Below, piece by piece: positions 44,583 to 52,595 of a DNA stretch of 64,000 nucleotides (the stretch's first letter is position 1; the number at the start of each line of letters is the position of its first letter). Under the pieces are notes generated by a model. That model was given only the letters and a program-made list of their open reading frames with translations. It was not told the DNA's origin and did not search any database. The position numbers and the translations under genes were made by a program. Source of the DNA: Paraburkholderia aspalathi (GTDB taxonomy: Bacteria > Pseudomonadota > Gammaproteobacteria > Burkholderiales > Burkholderiaceae); contig NZ_FPBH01000023.1 in NCBI RefSeq assembly GCF_900116445.1, forward strand, positions 62,001 to 126,000. Reading direction: 5' to 3'.

Positions 44583-45521
44583 ATGAATACAAAGAGTCCG
44601 CCTACCGATTCCCGCCCACGCAGGACTGATCCGAGCGGATCGTCCTCATCGACGATCACTTATCACCGAGCGGAAGTTGACGGTGTTGGCGTCTTCTATC
44701 GAGAGGCGGGCCCCAAAGACGCACCAACCATCGTGCTTCTTCACGGGTTTCCATCGTCGTCACGGATGTTTGATAGCCTCATTCCGTTGCTCGCGACACA
44801 CTATCACCTTATCGCACCGGACTATCCTGGCTTCGGCCACAGCGACGCACCACCGCCTTCGCAGTTCGCCTACACGTTCGATCATCTCGCCGAAACGATC
44901 ACTGGCCTGCTCGAGCAGCTTCACATCGACCGCTACAGCTTTTACCTGCAGGACTACGGCGGTCCGATTGGATTCCGAATCATGCTGGCACATCCCGAGC
45001 GTCTTGAAGCGCTAGTGATCCAGAACGCCAATAGCCACGAGGAAAGTCTTGGGAAAAAGTGGACGGCCATCAAGGAGTACTGGGCTGATCCTGCCGCGCA
45101 TCCAGAAGTGTTCACCGCGTTCACATCGTTCGAAAGTACAAAATATCGTCACGACGGTGAGAGTCCGAACCCCGAACGCTACAGCCCGGACACCTGGACG
45201 GACGAGTACGCCTTTCTCAATCGTCCGGACCAGTCTGAAATCCAGGCCGCGCTGCTTTATGACTACCGTACGAACGTGGCGGCCTATGGAGCTTGGCAAG
45301 AATGGATGAGAACGCAACAGCCTCCCGCGCTCATCCTGTGGGGACGCTACGACAGATCCTTCATTGCGGCCGGAGCTGCTGCCTACCAGCGTGATTTGCC
45401 AAATGCGCAAGTCCATCTGCTCGACGCAGGCCACTTTGCACTTGATGAAAAAGTGGATGACATAGCGGCACTGATGAACGAGTTTCTCGACGCGTTCTAT
45501 CTGCGACAAGCGGATGAATGA
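44583..45521 (+). CDS. Alpha/beta hydrolase, haloalkane-dehalogenase/epoxide-hydrolase-like
   Basis: 312 aa. The oxyanion motif HGFPSSSRMF is near residue 54, and the nucleophile elbow is YLQDYGGPIG with Asp124 rather than Ser. This marks the halide/epoxide-hydrolase branch, as opposed to esterases. A cap domain rich in Trp/Tyr follows (EEYW..., SPDTWTDEYAFLNR), then ILWGRYDRSF with the acid region and LLDAGHFALDE with the catalytic His. GGAG precedes ATG 44583. MarR-family genes often neighbour such hydrolases; here that neighbour is broken. Confidence 0.85.
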   Translation: MNTKSPPTDSRPRRTDPSGSSSSTITYHRAEVDGVGVFYREAGPKDAPTIVLLHGFPSSSRMFDSLIPLLATHYHLIAPDYPGFGHSDAPPPSQFAYTFDHLAETITGLLEQLHIDRYSFYLQDYGGPIGFRIMLAHPERLEALVIQNANSHEESLGKKWTAIKEYWADPAAHPEVFTAFTSFESTKYRHDGESPNPERYSPDTWTDEYAFLNRPDQSEIQAALLYDYRTNVAAYGAWQEWMRTQQPPALILWGRYDRSFIAAGAAAYQRDLPNAQVHLLDAGHFALDEKVDDIAALMNEFLDAFYLRQADE

Positions 45522-46244
45522 CCATCGACTCCGGGCATTGATCGGGCACGCCAGCACCGGCGATTGGTTGCTGACTGACTAACCGCGGGGAGTCGGCGCG
45601 GATGCCGGCGGCATGCTTGAGGTGCGCGCCGAGCGTCTAATGCAGCACCAGTGAGAACTCAGTTCAGGGGTAGCAGGTAGCTGGACTGGTCCCACCAACG
45701 CGAGGGCTTGGCCACAGAAAGGTCTGCACCCGCAAACAAGTCCACAAATTATCTGGCGCAAGCCCGAGAAGACAGCTTGCAGCTTATCAGCAGACGTTCA
45801 CCGGCCCAACCCGAAGGGCCCTCCTTGGCCGGACCCGGAAGTTCGAAGCGAGGCAGCGAACCAGCGCTACCGAGTCGATCCGGATTTCCGTGATCGACCC
45901 GTTGCCGCCCTTCAGTAAGCTCCGAAGGTCCCAACCCTGCCGATAAAGCGGCCACTCAACCTCCCGACTACGAACTCCCGCTGCGGCCTGAACAACCAAT
46001 CGTCGAACGTTTCGCTCTATCCCGACGAACAGGCAGCAAGCTCTACCTGCTGGCGACCTATACTCGTAGTGGCCGCGATCCTCGGCGACCGTGTTCGCAA
46101 TCAACGAATTTCCAGCTCGAATTAGTTGCGATTGAGCTTGCGATGAGCGAGATCGGCTTGCAATCCACGGCCGTGGGCAGACGTTATCTGCGAGCGAGCC
46201 TAAGCGTTTCGATTGCACGCCCTTACATCTAATGGAGCATTCTG
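45522..46244. other. 723-base gene-free stretch, repeat-like
   Basis: No frame on either strand has a start site and family similarity. The octamer CAGACGTT occurs at 45791 and 46178 and its complement AACGTCTG at 47322 and 50208, always in intergenic DNA. This suggests eroded dispersed repeats. The last bases hold GGAG, the ribosome site for the nitrilase. Confidence 0.35.
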
Positions 46245-47198
46245 ATGCAACAGAGATTACGTGCTGCGGTTGTGCAATCGGGATCCGTCGTCTTCGATGC
46301 GGACAGAACCATCGATAAAGTCGCGACGTTCACCGCCGACGCCGCGCGACAAGGCACTCAACTCATCGTATTTCCCGAAGCATTTGTCTCAGCCTATCCT
46401 AAGGGGCTCGATTTCGGCTCGACAATTGGCGGGAGAACCGCTGCTGGGCGCGAAGACTATCGGCGTTACTACGACAGCGCGGTCGAGGTACCAGGTCCCG
46501 GCGCTCAGCGGTTGGGTGAGCTTGCCGCCGACCACAAACAATACGTTGTGATCGGCGTAATCGAACGGGACCATGGCACGTTGTATTGCACTGCGTTGTT
46601 TTTTGGCCCGGACGGTACGCTGCTCGGTAAACATCGCAAGCTGATGCCAACTGCCGGCGAGAGGCTGATCTGGGGCTATGGCGATGGGTCGACGCTTCCG
46701 GTTTTCGACACACCGTTCGGCAGGCTCGGCGCAGTCATTTGCTGGGAAAACTACATGCCATTAATGCGTATGGCGATGTACGCCAAAGGTGTTCAGATTT
46801 ACTGTGCGCCCACCGCTGACAGTCGACCGACATGGGCTTCCTCCATGCAGCACGTTGCCCTGGAGGGGCGCTGTTTTGTGTTGTCGGCCTGCCAGCACCT
46901 GCGCCGATCGGATTGTCCAACCGACTATGCCGCAATCCAGGGTAACGATCCGGCCACTGTGCTGATGAGCGGTGGAAGCTGCATCGTCGGCCCGCTTGGC
47001 GAGCTCATTGCCGGTCCCATTTTTGAGCAAGACGCATTGCTCGTGGCCGACCTCGACCTCAACGACCTTGCCCGGGCGAAATATGACTTTGACGTCGCGG
47101 GGCACTACTCGCGTCCGGATATCTTCCGTCTGCATGTCAACGAAGCGGCGATGCCTCCCGTGGTGTTCGAGAAAAACGGATTCGGCAGCGGCTCCTGA
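46245..47198 (+). CDS. Nitrilase
   Basis: 317 aa. The Glu-Lys-Cys triad of the C-N hydrolase superfamily is visible: Glu45 in IVFPEAFVSAYP, Lys132 in KHRKLMPT and Cys166 in AVICWENYMP. The context (GERLIWGYGDGS after the Lys, CWENYMPLMR at the Cys) is that of true nitrilases converting nitriles to carboxylic acids and ammonia, rather than amidases. GGAG precedes ATG 46245. It stands alone in repeat-rich DNA; no aldoxime dehydratase or nitrile hydratase gene is near. Confidence 0.9.
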   Translation: MQQRLRAAVVQSGSVVFDADRTIDKVATFTADAARQGTQLIVFPEAFVSAYPKGLDFGSTIGGRTAAGREDYRRYYDSAVEVPGPGAQRLGELAADHKQYVVIGVIERDHGTLYCTALFFGPDGTLLGKHRKLMPTAGERLIWGYGDGSTLPVFDTPFGRLGAVICWENYMPLMRMAMYAKGVQIYCAPTADSRPTWASSMQHVALEGRCFVLSACQHLRRSDCPTDYAAIQGNDPATVLMSGGSCIVGPLGELIAGPIFEQDALLVADLDLNDLARAKYDFDVAGHYSRPDIFRLHVNEAAMPPVVFEKNGFGSGS

Positions 47199-47332
47199 AT
47201 GACGAGATATTCGGGCGCCATGCCGTAAGGGAAGGATTGACGGTTTCTTTCGGACGCTGTTCGTGCCAACGGCGTCGCCGAGACGTGCTATCGATTGTCG
47301 GCGATCTGTGCACCGATGTCGAACGTCTGAAC

Positions 47333-47423
47333 GTGTTTAGGTTTATACGACGCCTGCCCACATTTGCTTGTGGCGTTCGCACATGCTCGTGACTGAGGGC
47401 AGGCATCCTACAAATCTGAACGA
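47333..47423. repeat. Dispersed ~90-bp hairpin element, copy A
   Basis: The left arm GTGTTTAGG... CGCCTGCCC and the right arm GGGCAGGC... TCTGAACGA are imperfect inverted repeats able to fold into one long hairpin. The whole unit aligns with 50192-50281. Lies between the nitrilase and the small minus-strand gene. Confidence 0.6.
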
Positions 47424-47448
47424 CTGAAGTCGCTCGCCTTCTTGATGG

Positions 47449-47922
47449 TTAGTGCTGCGTCGGAGCCGGCTGCTGGGCTGCGTCTGCTTCTTCGTCTGTC
47501 GCGGATTTGGCTGACGTTTGTTTGCTCGGGCGCGGCTTCGGGGCTGCTGGTGTTTCCGTCGTCGCTATTTGTGACGCCTCTGCGAGAAGGCGCGCTGCAC
47601 GGCTCGCAGTGATGCGGCTTTGAGGGATGCCCTTCGCATCGAGCGCGATCACCTGATACAGCTCACGGTCACACTCGAGTTCCCGCTGATATTGCTCTGC
47701 TATGTCGACAAGCAATTCAAGCATGGTCTGCTGACGTCGCCTTTCGTCGCTCGTGATGGCAGGATTCCTACACATTGAGGACGCAAGTGTGATCAGTGTG
47801 TTGAGTTGGCTTAACTGCCGGTTGCATAGATCGAAGGTGGAGAGCGCAAGCTTTTCGTACTGGAGCGCGTCGACAGGCGGGCGTGAAGCGGGTTGAGATT
47901 GTTTTGTAGGTTTGCTGTTCAT
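47449..47922 (-). CDS. Hypothetical protein with structured leader
   Basis: 157 aa from ATG 47922, preceded by GGGAGG. The core is helical (DALQYEKLALSTFDLCNRQL, MLELLVDIAEQYQRELECDR), with a Lys/Pro/Ala-rich tail. No signal peptide or membrane segment. A segment reading DAKGIPQSRITASRAARLLA resembles a short DNA-binding helix pair, but this is not a firm assignment. The upstream ~230 nt on this strand are rich in stem-loops (see separate entry), so expression may be controlled at the RNA level. Confidence 0.6.
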   Translation of the reverse strand: MNSKPTKQSQPASRPPVDALQYEKLALSTFDLCNRQLSQLNTLITLASSMCRNPAITSDERRRQQTMLELLVDIAEQYQRELECDRELYQVIALDAKGIPQSRITASRAARLLAEASQIATTETPAAPKPRPSKQTSAKSATDEEADAAQQPAPTQH

Positions 47923-48150
47923 GGTGCGACCTCCCTGGTGCATCTCGGATCGCCCGACACTCACTCGGGGAAGTGGGTGAGCGGGCACGAAGCGGGATTG
48001 GAAGACCGGCGCTGAACCAAACCGGCGAGCCTTGCGGCTCCCCCACCACGGCCCGCCCATTGAATATAGACGTGCAGAGGTAGACGCACGACCCGCCTGA
48101 GCGGGTGTGCGGGTTCAACTAGCAGGCTTCCAAACCTGACCGCCGGGTGT
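47923..48150 (-). ncRNA. Candidate structured RNA leader
   Basis: Several inverted repeats lie in the 5' region of the 157-aa gene: GCGGGC (47981-47986)/GCCCGC (48051-48056), GAGCC (48027-48031)/GGCTC (48036-48040) with loop TTGC, and ACCCGC/GCGGGT (48091-48106) with loop CTGA. ACCGGCG also occurs twice (48005, 48021). The layout suggests a multi-branched element. It recalls phage C4-type antisense RNAs in feel, but this is unverified; a riboswitch or plain repeat is possible. Confidence 0.4.
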
Positions 48151-48195
48151 TTCCCGATGGCTTGATGATTATAAATCAAGGCAGCAGCGTAGCGG

Positions 48196-48405
48196 TCAAT
48201 CAGGCAGGCTAAGTGTTAGCGTTTGGCCGATTGGATAAGACCTCGGCGGAGGTTGGCGTGTTGTCGCAAATTCGAAGACCACAGAGGACGCATGGTTAGT
48301 CGTCTCTACGTCGACAGTCAGCGCGCAGGCGTAGCGGTTTTCGTCAGTGCCCGGACTTAGCAGGCGATGGAGGTTCATCGGCAGAAGCGGTCGCTCGCGA
48401 CGCAT
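48196..48405 (-). CDS. Possible small protein downstream of the Imm49-like gene
   Basis: 69 codons (MRRERPLLPMNLHRLLSPGT ... ALTVDVETTNHASSVVFEFA) with ordinary codon bias, but no recognised family and no strong ribosome site. It could be the C-terminal remnant of a larger gene, since the frame continues open upstream to 48621 in shadow of the Imm49-like gene. Confidence 0.3.
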   Translation of the reverse strand: MRRERPLLPMNLHRLLSPGTDENRYACALTVDVETTNHASSVVFEFATTRQPPPRSYPIGQTLTLSLPD

Positions 48406-48512
48406 CGTTTCCCGCGTGCAGCAAATGGCCGCTTCCGTGGTAGGTATAAGACCGTGGTTGACCCGTAAGGGACGGACGGTTCCAGAAGCGCAAAACCGAC
48501 GTTCGCAAGCGG

Positions 48513-49226
48513 CTATGCCAAGAAATCGTAACGATTGCGGTACAAGTCCAAGGGCGCAACCGGCAGCCATTGTTGCGGAATAAAAGGCGAGTCTATCTGG
48601 AGGTGATATCCATGTCGCCACGCAATTTTTGCGTAAATCACCGCTGGAGTCGAGATCAGATCCTTAGTGAATCCGCCTTCGTCGTTAGCTCGAGCTGAAA
48701 GTGCTCTTGGTGTGACGATCTGGCGGATAGCATCCTCCATGGCGGGAATATCGCCCCGTGCAAGCGCTATATAAAATCGGTGATCACCTAGATACTTCTT
48801 TTCCCCACTTGCTCCTGGCGGTTCTGCAAGCACGCGCTCACATCGACTTACCAACCGCTGCCAGTCTCCCCGAATTGCTATGGTCGCCTGATACGCCCAG
48901 AAGTCGTGGGTCATGTGATTTTCGATTCGGCGTAGATCGTAAGCGGCATCGTGACCAAGAAACCAATTCACGAGCAAATCGTTGTCGGACAACAAAGGCG
49001 GCAACAGCGCCAACATTTTCGCACCTGGAGAAAACGTGTCACTGGTCATTCGATAGGCCATCTTGGTCAGATTGCCTGCAATATAGAACCATTGTTTCAT
49101 TGCAGTCAGGTCCTGATGACGAAACCAGGTGGCTATTGCCTCGGCGGTTGCATGCGACCTTAGGAGCATCACACAAGCGCGTGGGTCGCCGGTGTTGGTC
49201 TCGATAGAGCGAATCAGCTCCGGCAA
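48513..49226 (-). CDS. Imm49-family immunity protein, orphan, 5' end possibly damaged
   Basis: 237 aa. AMKQWFYIAGNLTKMAYRMT, LLSDNDLLVNWFLGHDAAYD, RFYIALARGDIPAMEDAIRQ and the C-terminal KIAWRHGYHLQIDSPFIPQQ with LPVAPLDLY match the helical Imm49 family of polymorphic-toxin immunity proteins. TTG 49226 is the only normal start in the frame, yet family-like sequence (RLAHIGQHISATDLPELIRS) continues upstream to a TAA. ATG TTT AAG lies in a shifted frame near 49280, which suggests a small frameshift near the start. No toxin gene is adjacent. Confidence 0.65.
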   Translation of the reverse strand: MPELIRSIETNTGDPRACVMLLRSHATAEAIATWFRHQDLTAMKQWFYIAGNLTKMAYRMTSDTFSPGAKMLALLPPLLSDNDLLVNWFLGHDAAYDLRRIENHMTHDFWAYQATIAIRGDWQRLVSRCERVLAEPPGASGEKKYLGDHRFYIALARGDIPAMEDAIRQIVTPRALSARANDEGGFTKDLISTPAVIYAKIAWRHGYHLQIDSPFIPQQWLPVAPLDLYRNRYDFLA

Positions 49227-49459
49227 ATCTGTGGCGCTTATATGCTGTCCGATATGCGCCAGCCTCTTAGCTCTCGCTTAAACATCACTTGTGGCCACTC
49301 AGATCTCCATTTTAGTGTTGTCGAACGACTGTCGATGGCTGAACTCTGCCCGACGCCGATCGGCTCAGATTGGCCCGGAACGGTCCTTCAACGTTCTTGA
49401 TAGCGGCCCTTCATCCGTTTCGCGATCCTCAACGCAGGCCACGGCTCCTGTTCCTGCGG

Positions 49460-50086
49460 CTACTCATCGGCCGCTGTTCTGCTCGTTCTTCGAATAGAAC
49501 AAACTTTCTCCACATCAAGTGACGGCGTCACGCGGTAAACAGCTATGTCCGTGTTGGTTTCTCCTTCGTCCCAGAGAACGGCGTAAGAGCGGCTTCGCCA
49601 CGTTTCGAAGTAGACAAACGATCTGCCACAGTACCCGGCTTCTTGAGAGAAATCATCGAGAATTGAGTTACTTATCAAACGGTAGCCATCGGCAGCGCGG
49701 GTGAGATAGGTATCGCGGACGCAATAGGCCGTTCCCACACGTCGCGAGATTCTAACGATAGGCTGGGATCGGCCAGGTATCGCTATTTCTGTCGCATAAC
49801 CAGTCGTATCGGCGTATTGAGTCAGCTCAGTTCGGATCGCGTCGGCCGAAACCGGTGCAGCTTGTTCCCAGAACCGAGCAGCCCGGGTCTGGTCTCCAGT
49901 GCAGCTATCGAAACATAGTTCTCGCGAGCCTAGGTTCGAGATATCGACATGTGGATGCTGCTGTTGCAACCGGGACAATTTTTTTCCGAAGTGTGCGCAT
50001 GGTGTTTGTGCTTCAACTGCGGAGGAGTAACTGCTGAGGCACGCTAGGCCAGCAGCAAGAACAAGGGCAATCGGGTGTTTACGCAT
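49460..50086 (-). CDS. Secreted hypothetical protein
   Basis: 208 aa from MRKHPIALVLAAGLACLSSY. Signal peptide, cleavage near VEA-QTPCA. The mature part has six or more Cys (TPCAHFGKK, LCFDSCTGD, AYCVRDTY, GYCGRSFVY, KVCSIRR), pointing to a disulphide-rich periplasmic protein. WDEGETNTDIAVYRVTPSLD is near the end. Family not recognised. One of a series of minus-strand exported small proteins from 49.5 to 52.6 kb. Confidence 0.6.
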   Translation of the reverse strand: MRKHPIALVLAAGLACLSSYSSAVEAQTPCAHFGKKLSRLQQQHPHVDISNLGSRELCFDSCTGDQTRAARFWEQAAPVSADAIRTELTQYADTTGYATEIAIPGRSQPIVRISRRVGTAYCVRDTYLTRAADGYRLISNSILDDFSQEAGYCGRSFVYFETWRSRSYAVLWDEGETNTDIAVYRVTPSLDVEKVCSIRRTSRTAADE

Positions 50087-50467
50087 CTGCGGGAAAATTC
50101 CTTTGAACGTCCAGTTTCGTCGCTTCACCCTGCCTGAGTTGTGACTCAATCTCGCTTGCACGAATTAGCTCCGGGCGTTGATCGGCCGCTTCCGTTTAGG
50201 CTTGTCCAACGTCTGCCCGCATGCGTCATCGTGCGCTCACGCGGCAGCAGACAAGGGCAGGCGTCGAACAAACCTAAACGAACCCGGAAGTCCAAGGTCC
50301 GCCGGGATATCATTAGTCTCGGCTCACGCTGAACTTCCGTACCCGACCAGGAGCGGTCTTCCGCGTTTCTCAAAACCAGACATTCGCACCAAAGAATTAG
50401 CCGCTGCGGTCGTGGTACGCGAAGAGAGCTCGACAATCAACACCGAAATCTTCCCCCTGCGAAGGCC
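50087..50467. other. Intergenic region holding repeat copy B
   Basis: Apart from the hairpin element at 50192-50281, nothing was identified. Confidence 0.4.
50192..50281. repeat. Dispersed ~90-bp hairpin element, copy B
   Basis: CCGTTTAGG...AACGTCTGCCC is matched inverted by GGGCAGGCGTCGAACAAACC (to ...CTAAACG), a 26-base arm with about four mismatches around a ~37-base loop. It aligns over its length with copy A at 47333-47423. Confidence 0.65.
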
Positions 50468-51034
50468 CTAGTGAAACACGATTGCGCCATTTTTCGAGCA
50501 CATCTCAAAGGCCTTCATCCAGTCACTGTAAGACTCGTAAAAGTATTTATCAGGTACTTGGGCCGCCTGATTGCGATACTGGACGAAATCCTGGTAGACC
50601 TTTCGGCACACCTCTGGGCCGATCACGCCTTCCGCGTCAGAGAAATCGATTAGTTCCCAAAATGGTCCATGATTGTCCTTCCACGCCGTTTCGTCGTATC
50701 TCACTTCGATGACTTTGTTTCGAAACGACACGCTTGGCGGATATCCGGCAAGCTTGGCCAGTTCATTTCGCCAGATGTTGTAGCCGGAATAGGAGCCAGC
50801 TCTGAAGTCGAAAGACGCCCCGAACTGGTACACCTTGTCACTCTCGAGTCCGCGAAATCGGTCAGGGAAATCCACTGGAGACAGGATGACTTGATTCTTT
50901 GCTTGCGGCCACCCATCGGATGACAGCACCGGCGAATCAACCACAGTCAGCTCACTGTACGCGGTGACATCGAGTCCAGCGTGTGCCATCGGGGCGAACA
51001 GGAACAGAATCGGAGAGAATAGTGCTCGCTTCAT
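50468..51034 (-). CDS. Secreted hypothetical protein
   Basis: 188 aa. Signal peptide MKRALFSPILFLFAPMAHA-G. The mature region includes VYQFGASFDFRAGSYSGYNI, NKVIEVRYDETAWKDNHGPF and two Cys (PEVCRKVYQDF, FEMCSKNG) that could pair. No family recognised. The position among other exported small proteins and effector-like genes makes a periplasmic immunity role conceivable, but there is no direct evidence. Confidence 0.6.
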   Translation of the reverse strand: MKRALFSPILFLFAPMAHAGLDVTAYSELTVVDSPVLSSDGWPQAKNQVILSPVDFPDRFRGLESDKVYQFGASFDFRAGSYSGYNIWRNELAKLAGYPPSVSFRNKVIEVRYDETAWKDNHGPFWELIDFSDAEGVIGPEVCRKVYQDFVQYRNQAAQVPDKYFYESYSDWMKAFEMCSKNGAIVFH

Positions 51035-51334
51035 GACTTAGCCAAAATATCTGTGAACGGGCACTTGCCCGCCAAACTATTATCGGCACGGAAAGGCGAT
51101 TCCTGAGCTTTTTGGTGGTGCTCAGTGTCGGCGCGCTCGTTGCTGGCGAAGTAATCTCGACTGAAAATCATCTAGCGAGCCTCCACCGCCGCCCTGACGG
51201 GCGACGGGGTTAAAGTGAGTTTCCTGCTCTTGCCATAACCGTTCACCTCGACGCAGCAACACCCGCTTTATACGGACGATTGCTAATCGGAAGCCGTCGC
51301 TTAGACGAATGAACATTCTGACTTCACTGCACCA
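51035..51334. other. Repeat-bearing intergenic region
   Basis: Contains TGAAAATCATCTAGCG at 51162-51177, identical to 33700-33715, and at 51244-51300 a degenerate copy of the hairpin element found after the phosphoesterase gene. No gene seen. Confidence 0.45.
51244..51300. repeat. Degenerate second copy of the phosphoesterase-end hairpin element
   Basis: CTCGACGCAGCAACACCCGC followed by ATTGCTAATCGGAAG parallels TTCGATGCAGCAACGCCCGC followed by GTTGCTAATTAGCAG at 41681. The stem here has several mismatches, so it is probably a decayed copy. Confidence 0.5.
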
Positions 51335-51679
51335 TCAGAATGAGATCGTGATTCCAAGCGGCTGGTTAATGATGAAGGTATGGCGTTCGAGTTGCTGCTG
51401 GATCAGTCCGCACCGCTGGGCGTCAGGAAGATCTGCCCGAACGGGCAACTTTGCCTTTCTCTCTACCGAACCCAGCCACTCCCAGCTACCTGGGTCGGGC
51501 CCGTGACCCTCTCCATCCGAAATGTCGAAATAGCGCTCTGCCACGTCGTTGACCCATGCTTCACTGCAAGGTCTGGATTTGGGAGCTCCCGGGATGCCCG
51601 TGGTTATCCCCAGCCAGCCGACTACCAATAGAGCAACCAGGCCCGCCAAGACAATCACAATTTTCTTCAGGATGCGCAT
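51335..51679 (-). CDS. Membrane-anchored or secreted hypothetical protein
   Basis: 114 aa from MRILKKIVIVLAGLVALLVV. One N-terminal hydrophobic helix (anchor or signal). The rest holds GAPKSRPCSEAWVNDVAERY, DPGSWEWLGSVERKA and DAQRCGLIQQQLERH, with two Cys that could bond. Start at 51679; a Met 14 codons upstream would precede the basic/hydrophobic start. No family recognised. Confidence 0.55.
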   Translation of the reverse strand: MRILKKIVIVLAGLVALLVVGWLGITTGIPGAPKSRPCSEAWVNDVAERYFDISDGEGHGPDPGSWEWLGSVERKAKLPVRADLPDAQRCGLIQQQLERHTFIINQPLGITISF

Positions 51680-51759
51680 GGTTATTCTGATCTCTAGCGC
51701 GGCTAGGCCTTGAACCTGCATCAGCGGTTCGGCAACGTAACCGCCGACATTAGACTCGA

Positions 51760-52212
51760 CTATTGATAATCGAGCGTGTCATCAACTTTGGTGATCTTCC
51801 AGCTGTCGCCCAGCTTGCGCAGAAACACCAGCACACTGATTTTGTCTTTCGAGCCGAAAGTAACCGGAACGACCGCAACGTCGTCGAGCATGATCGCGTG
51901 GTGTGTTGCGATGTTGTTCGACCAGTCCTGTTCGTCGTAGTCCTGGACCTTCGTGAAATAGTCGGCGTCTCCAGGCAGCCTGTTATGGCGGTAAGCACTT
52001 CGGAGTTTGTCGACCGTCGCTTTGGTCACGTAGGCATAGATGCCCTTGTCCAGCAAAGGATAGGTCTCTTTGGATTCCAGCTTGATATACCAGGCGTAGA
52101 ACGCTTTCGTGCTTGCGTCAGGAGTCGTGCTATCCGCGAACGCCCCTTGCTGGAAAAGCAACCCGCCAACCAGCAGCAGTACCGACACGGCGAGGGTCAA
52201 TAGCTTCTTCAT
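51760..52212 (-). CDS. DUF3828-like secreted protein, candidate immunity partner
   Basis: 150 aa. Signal peptide MKKLLTLAVSVLLLVGGLLF with cleavage near AFA-DSTTP. The mature NTF2-like region has TKAFYAWYIKLESKETYPLL and the C-terminal VLVFLRKLGDSWKITKVDDT, the DUF3828 pattern. It starts 8 bases after the stop of the upstream CHAP-type amidase gene. An exported small protein directly behind a peptidoglycan-amidase gene is the layout of T6SS effector-immunity pairs, so periplasmic neutralisation of the amidase is the leading hypothesis. Confidence 0.65.
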   Translation of the reverse strand: MKKLLTLAVSVLLLVGGLLFQQGAFADSTTPDASTKAFYAWYIKLESKETYPLLDKGIYAYVTKATVDKLRSAYRHNRLPGDADYFTKVQDYDEQDWSNNIATHHAIMLDDVAVVPVTFGSKDKISVLVFLRKLGDSWKITKVDDTLDYQ

Positions 52213-52220
52213 CTTTCGTC

Positions 52221-52595
52221 TCAGTTGTAGCGATAAATTTTGTATGCCGGCTGCGATTGTCTATAGGACGGTCCCGGATAGAAGCCTTGTGAGCCATGTG
52301 GCGTCTGCTTGAAATCGGACACCCATACGGAGCCGTCGAAGATCGCCATGTGCCCCGAAGGATTTCCTGGGGCTGGCTGTATCACGATCACATCGCCTTT
52401 CTGCGGATCGCCGGTAGCTTGGCGAAAGCCGACGGCCTCAAGAAGTGGGCCGTAGTCTTTGGCGTAGTGTGCGTGGTGCAGTGAGATTCCGCCCGATTCG
52501 ATGGCCTTGCGCACGTATTTTGCGCAGTTACCTGTGCTGTGCGATTGCGCATGGTCGTCTGCGTAGCTCGCTGCTGAGGATTTATCGAACGGCAT
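52221..52595 (-). CDS. CHAP/NlpC-P60-fold amidase, candidate antibacterial effector
   Basis: 124 aa, a complete single domain with no signal peptide. Cys24 in HSTGNCAKYVRKAIESGG and His82 in NPSGHMAIFDGSVWVSDF form the catalytic dyad of papain-like peptidoglycan amidases, with Asp94 as possible third residue. KGDVIVIQPAPGNP precedes the His as in CHAP proteins, and FYPGPSYRQSQPAYKIYRY ends it. The lack of a secretion signal plus a following exported DUF3828 protein fits a type VI-delivered cell-wall hydrolase. No T6SS structural gene is in the window. GGGAG precedes ATG 52595. Confidence 0.75.
   Translation of the reverse strand: MPFDKSSAASYADDHAQSHSTGNCAKYVRKAIESGGISLHHAHYAKDYGPLLEAVGFRQATGDPQKGDVIVIQPAPGNPSGHMAIFDGSVWVSDFKQTPHGSQGFYPGPSYRQSQPAYKIYRYN

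Noticed and set aside
45787..46218. 143-codon minus-strand frame in the gene-free stretch
   Set aside because: Unusual composition, no ribosome site, repeat-related octamers inside; read as intergenic repeat sequence.
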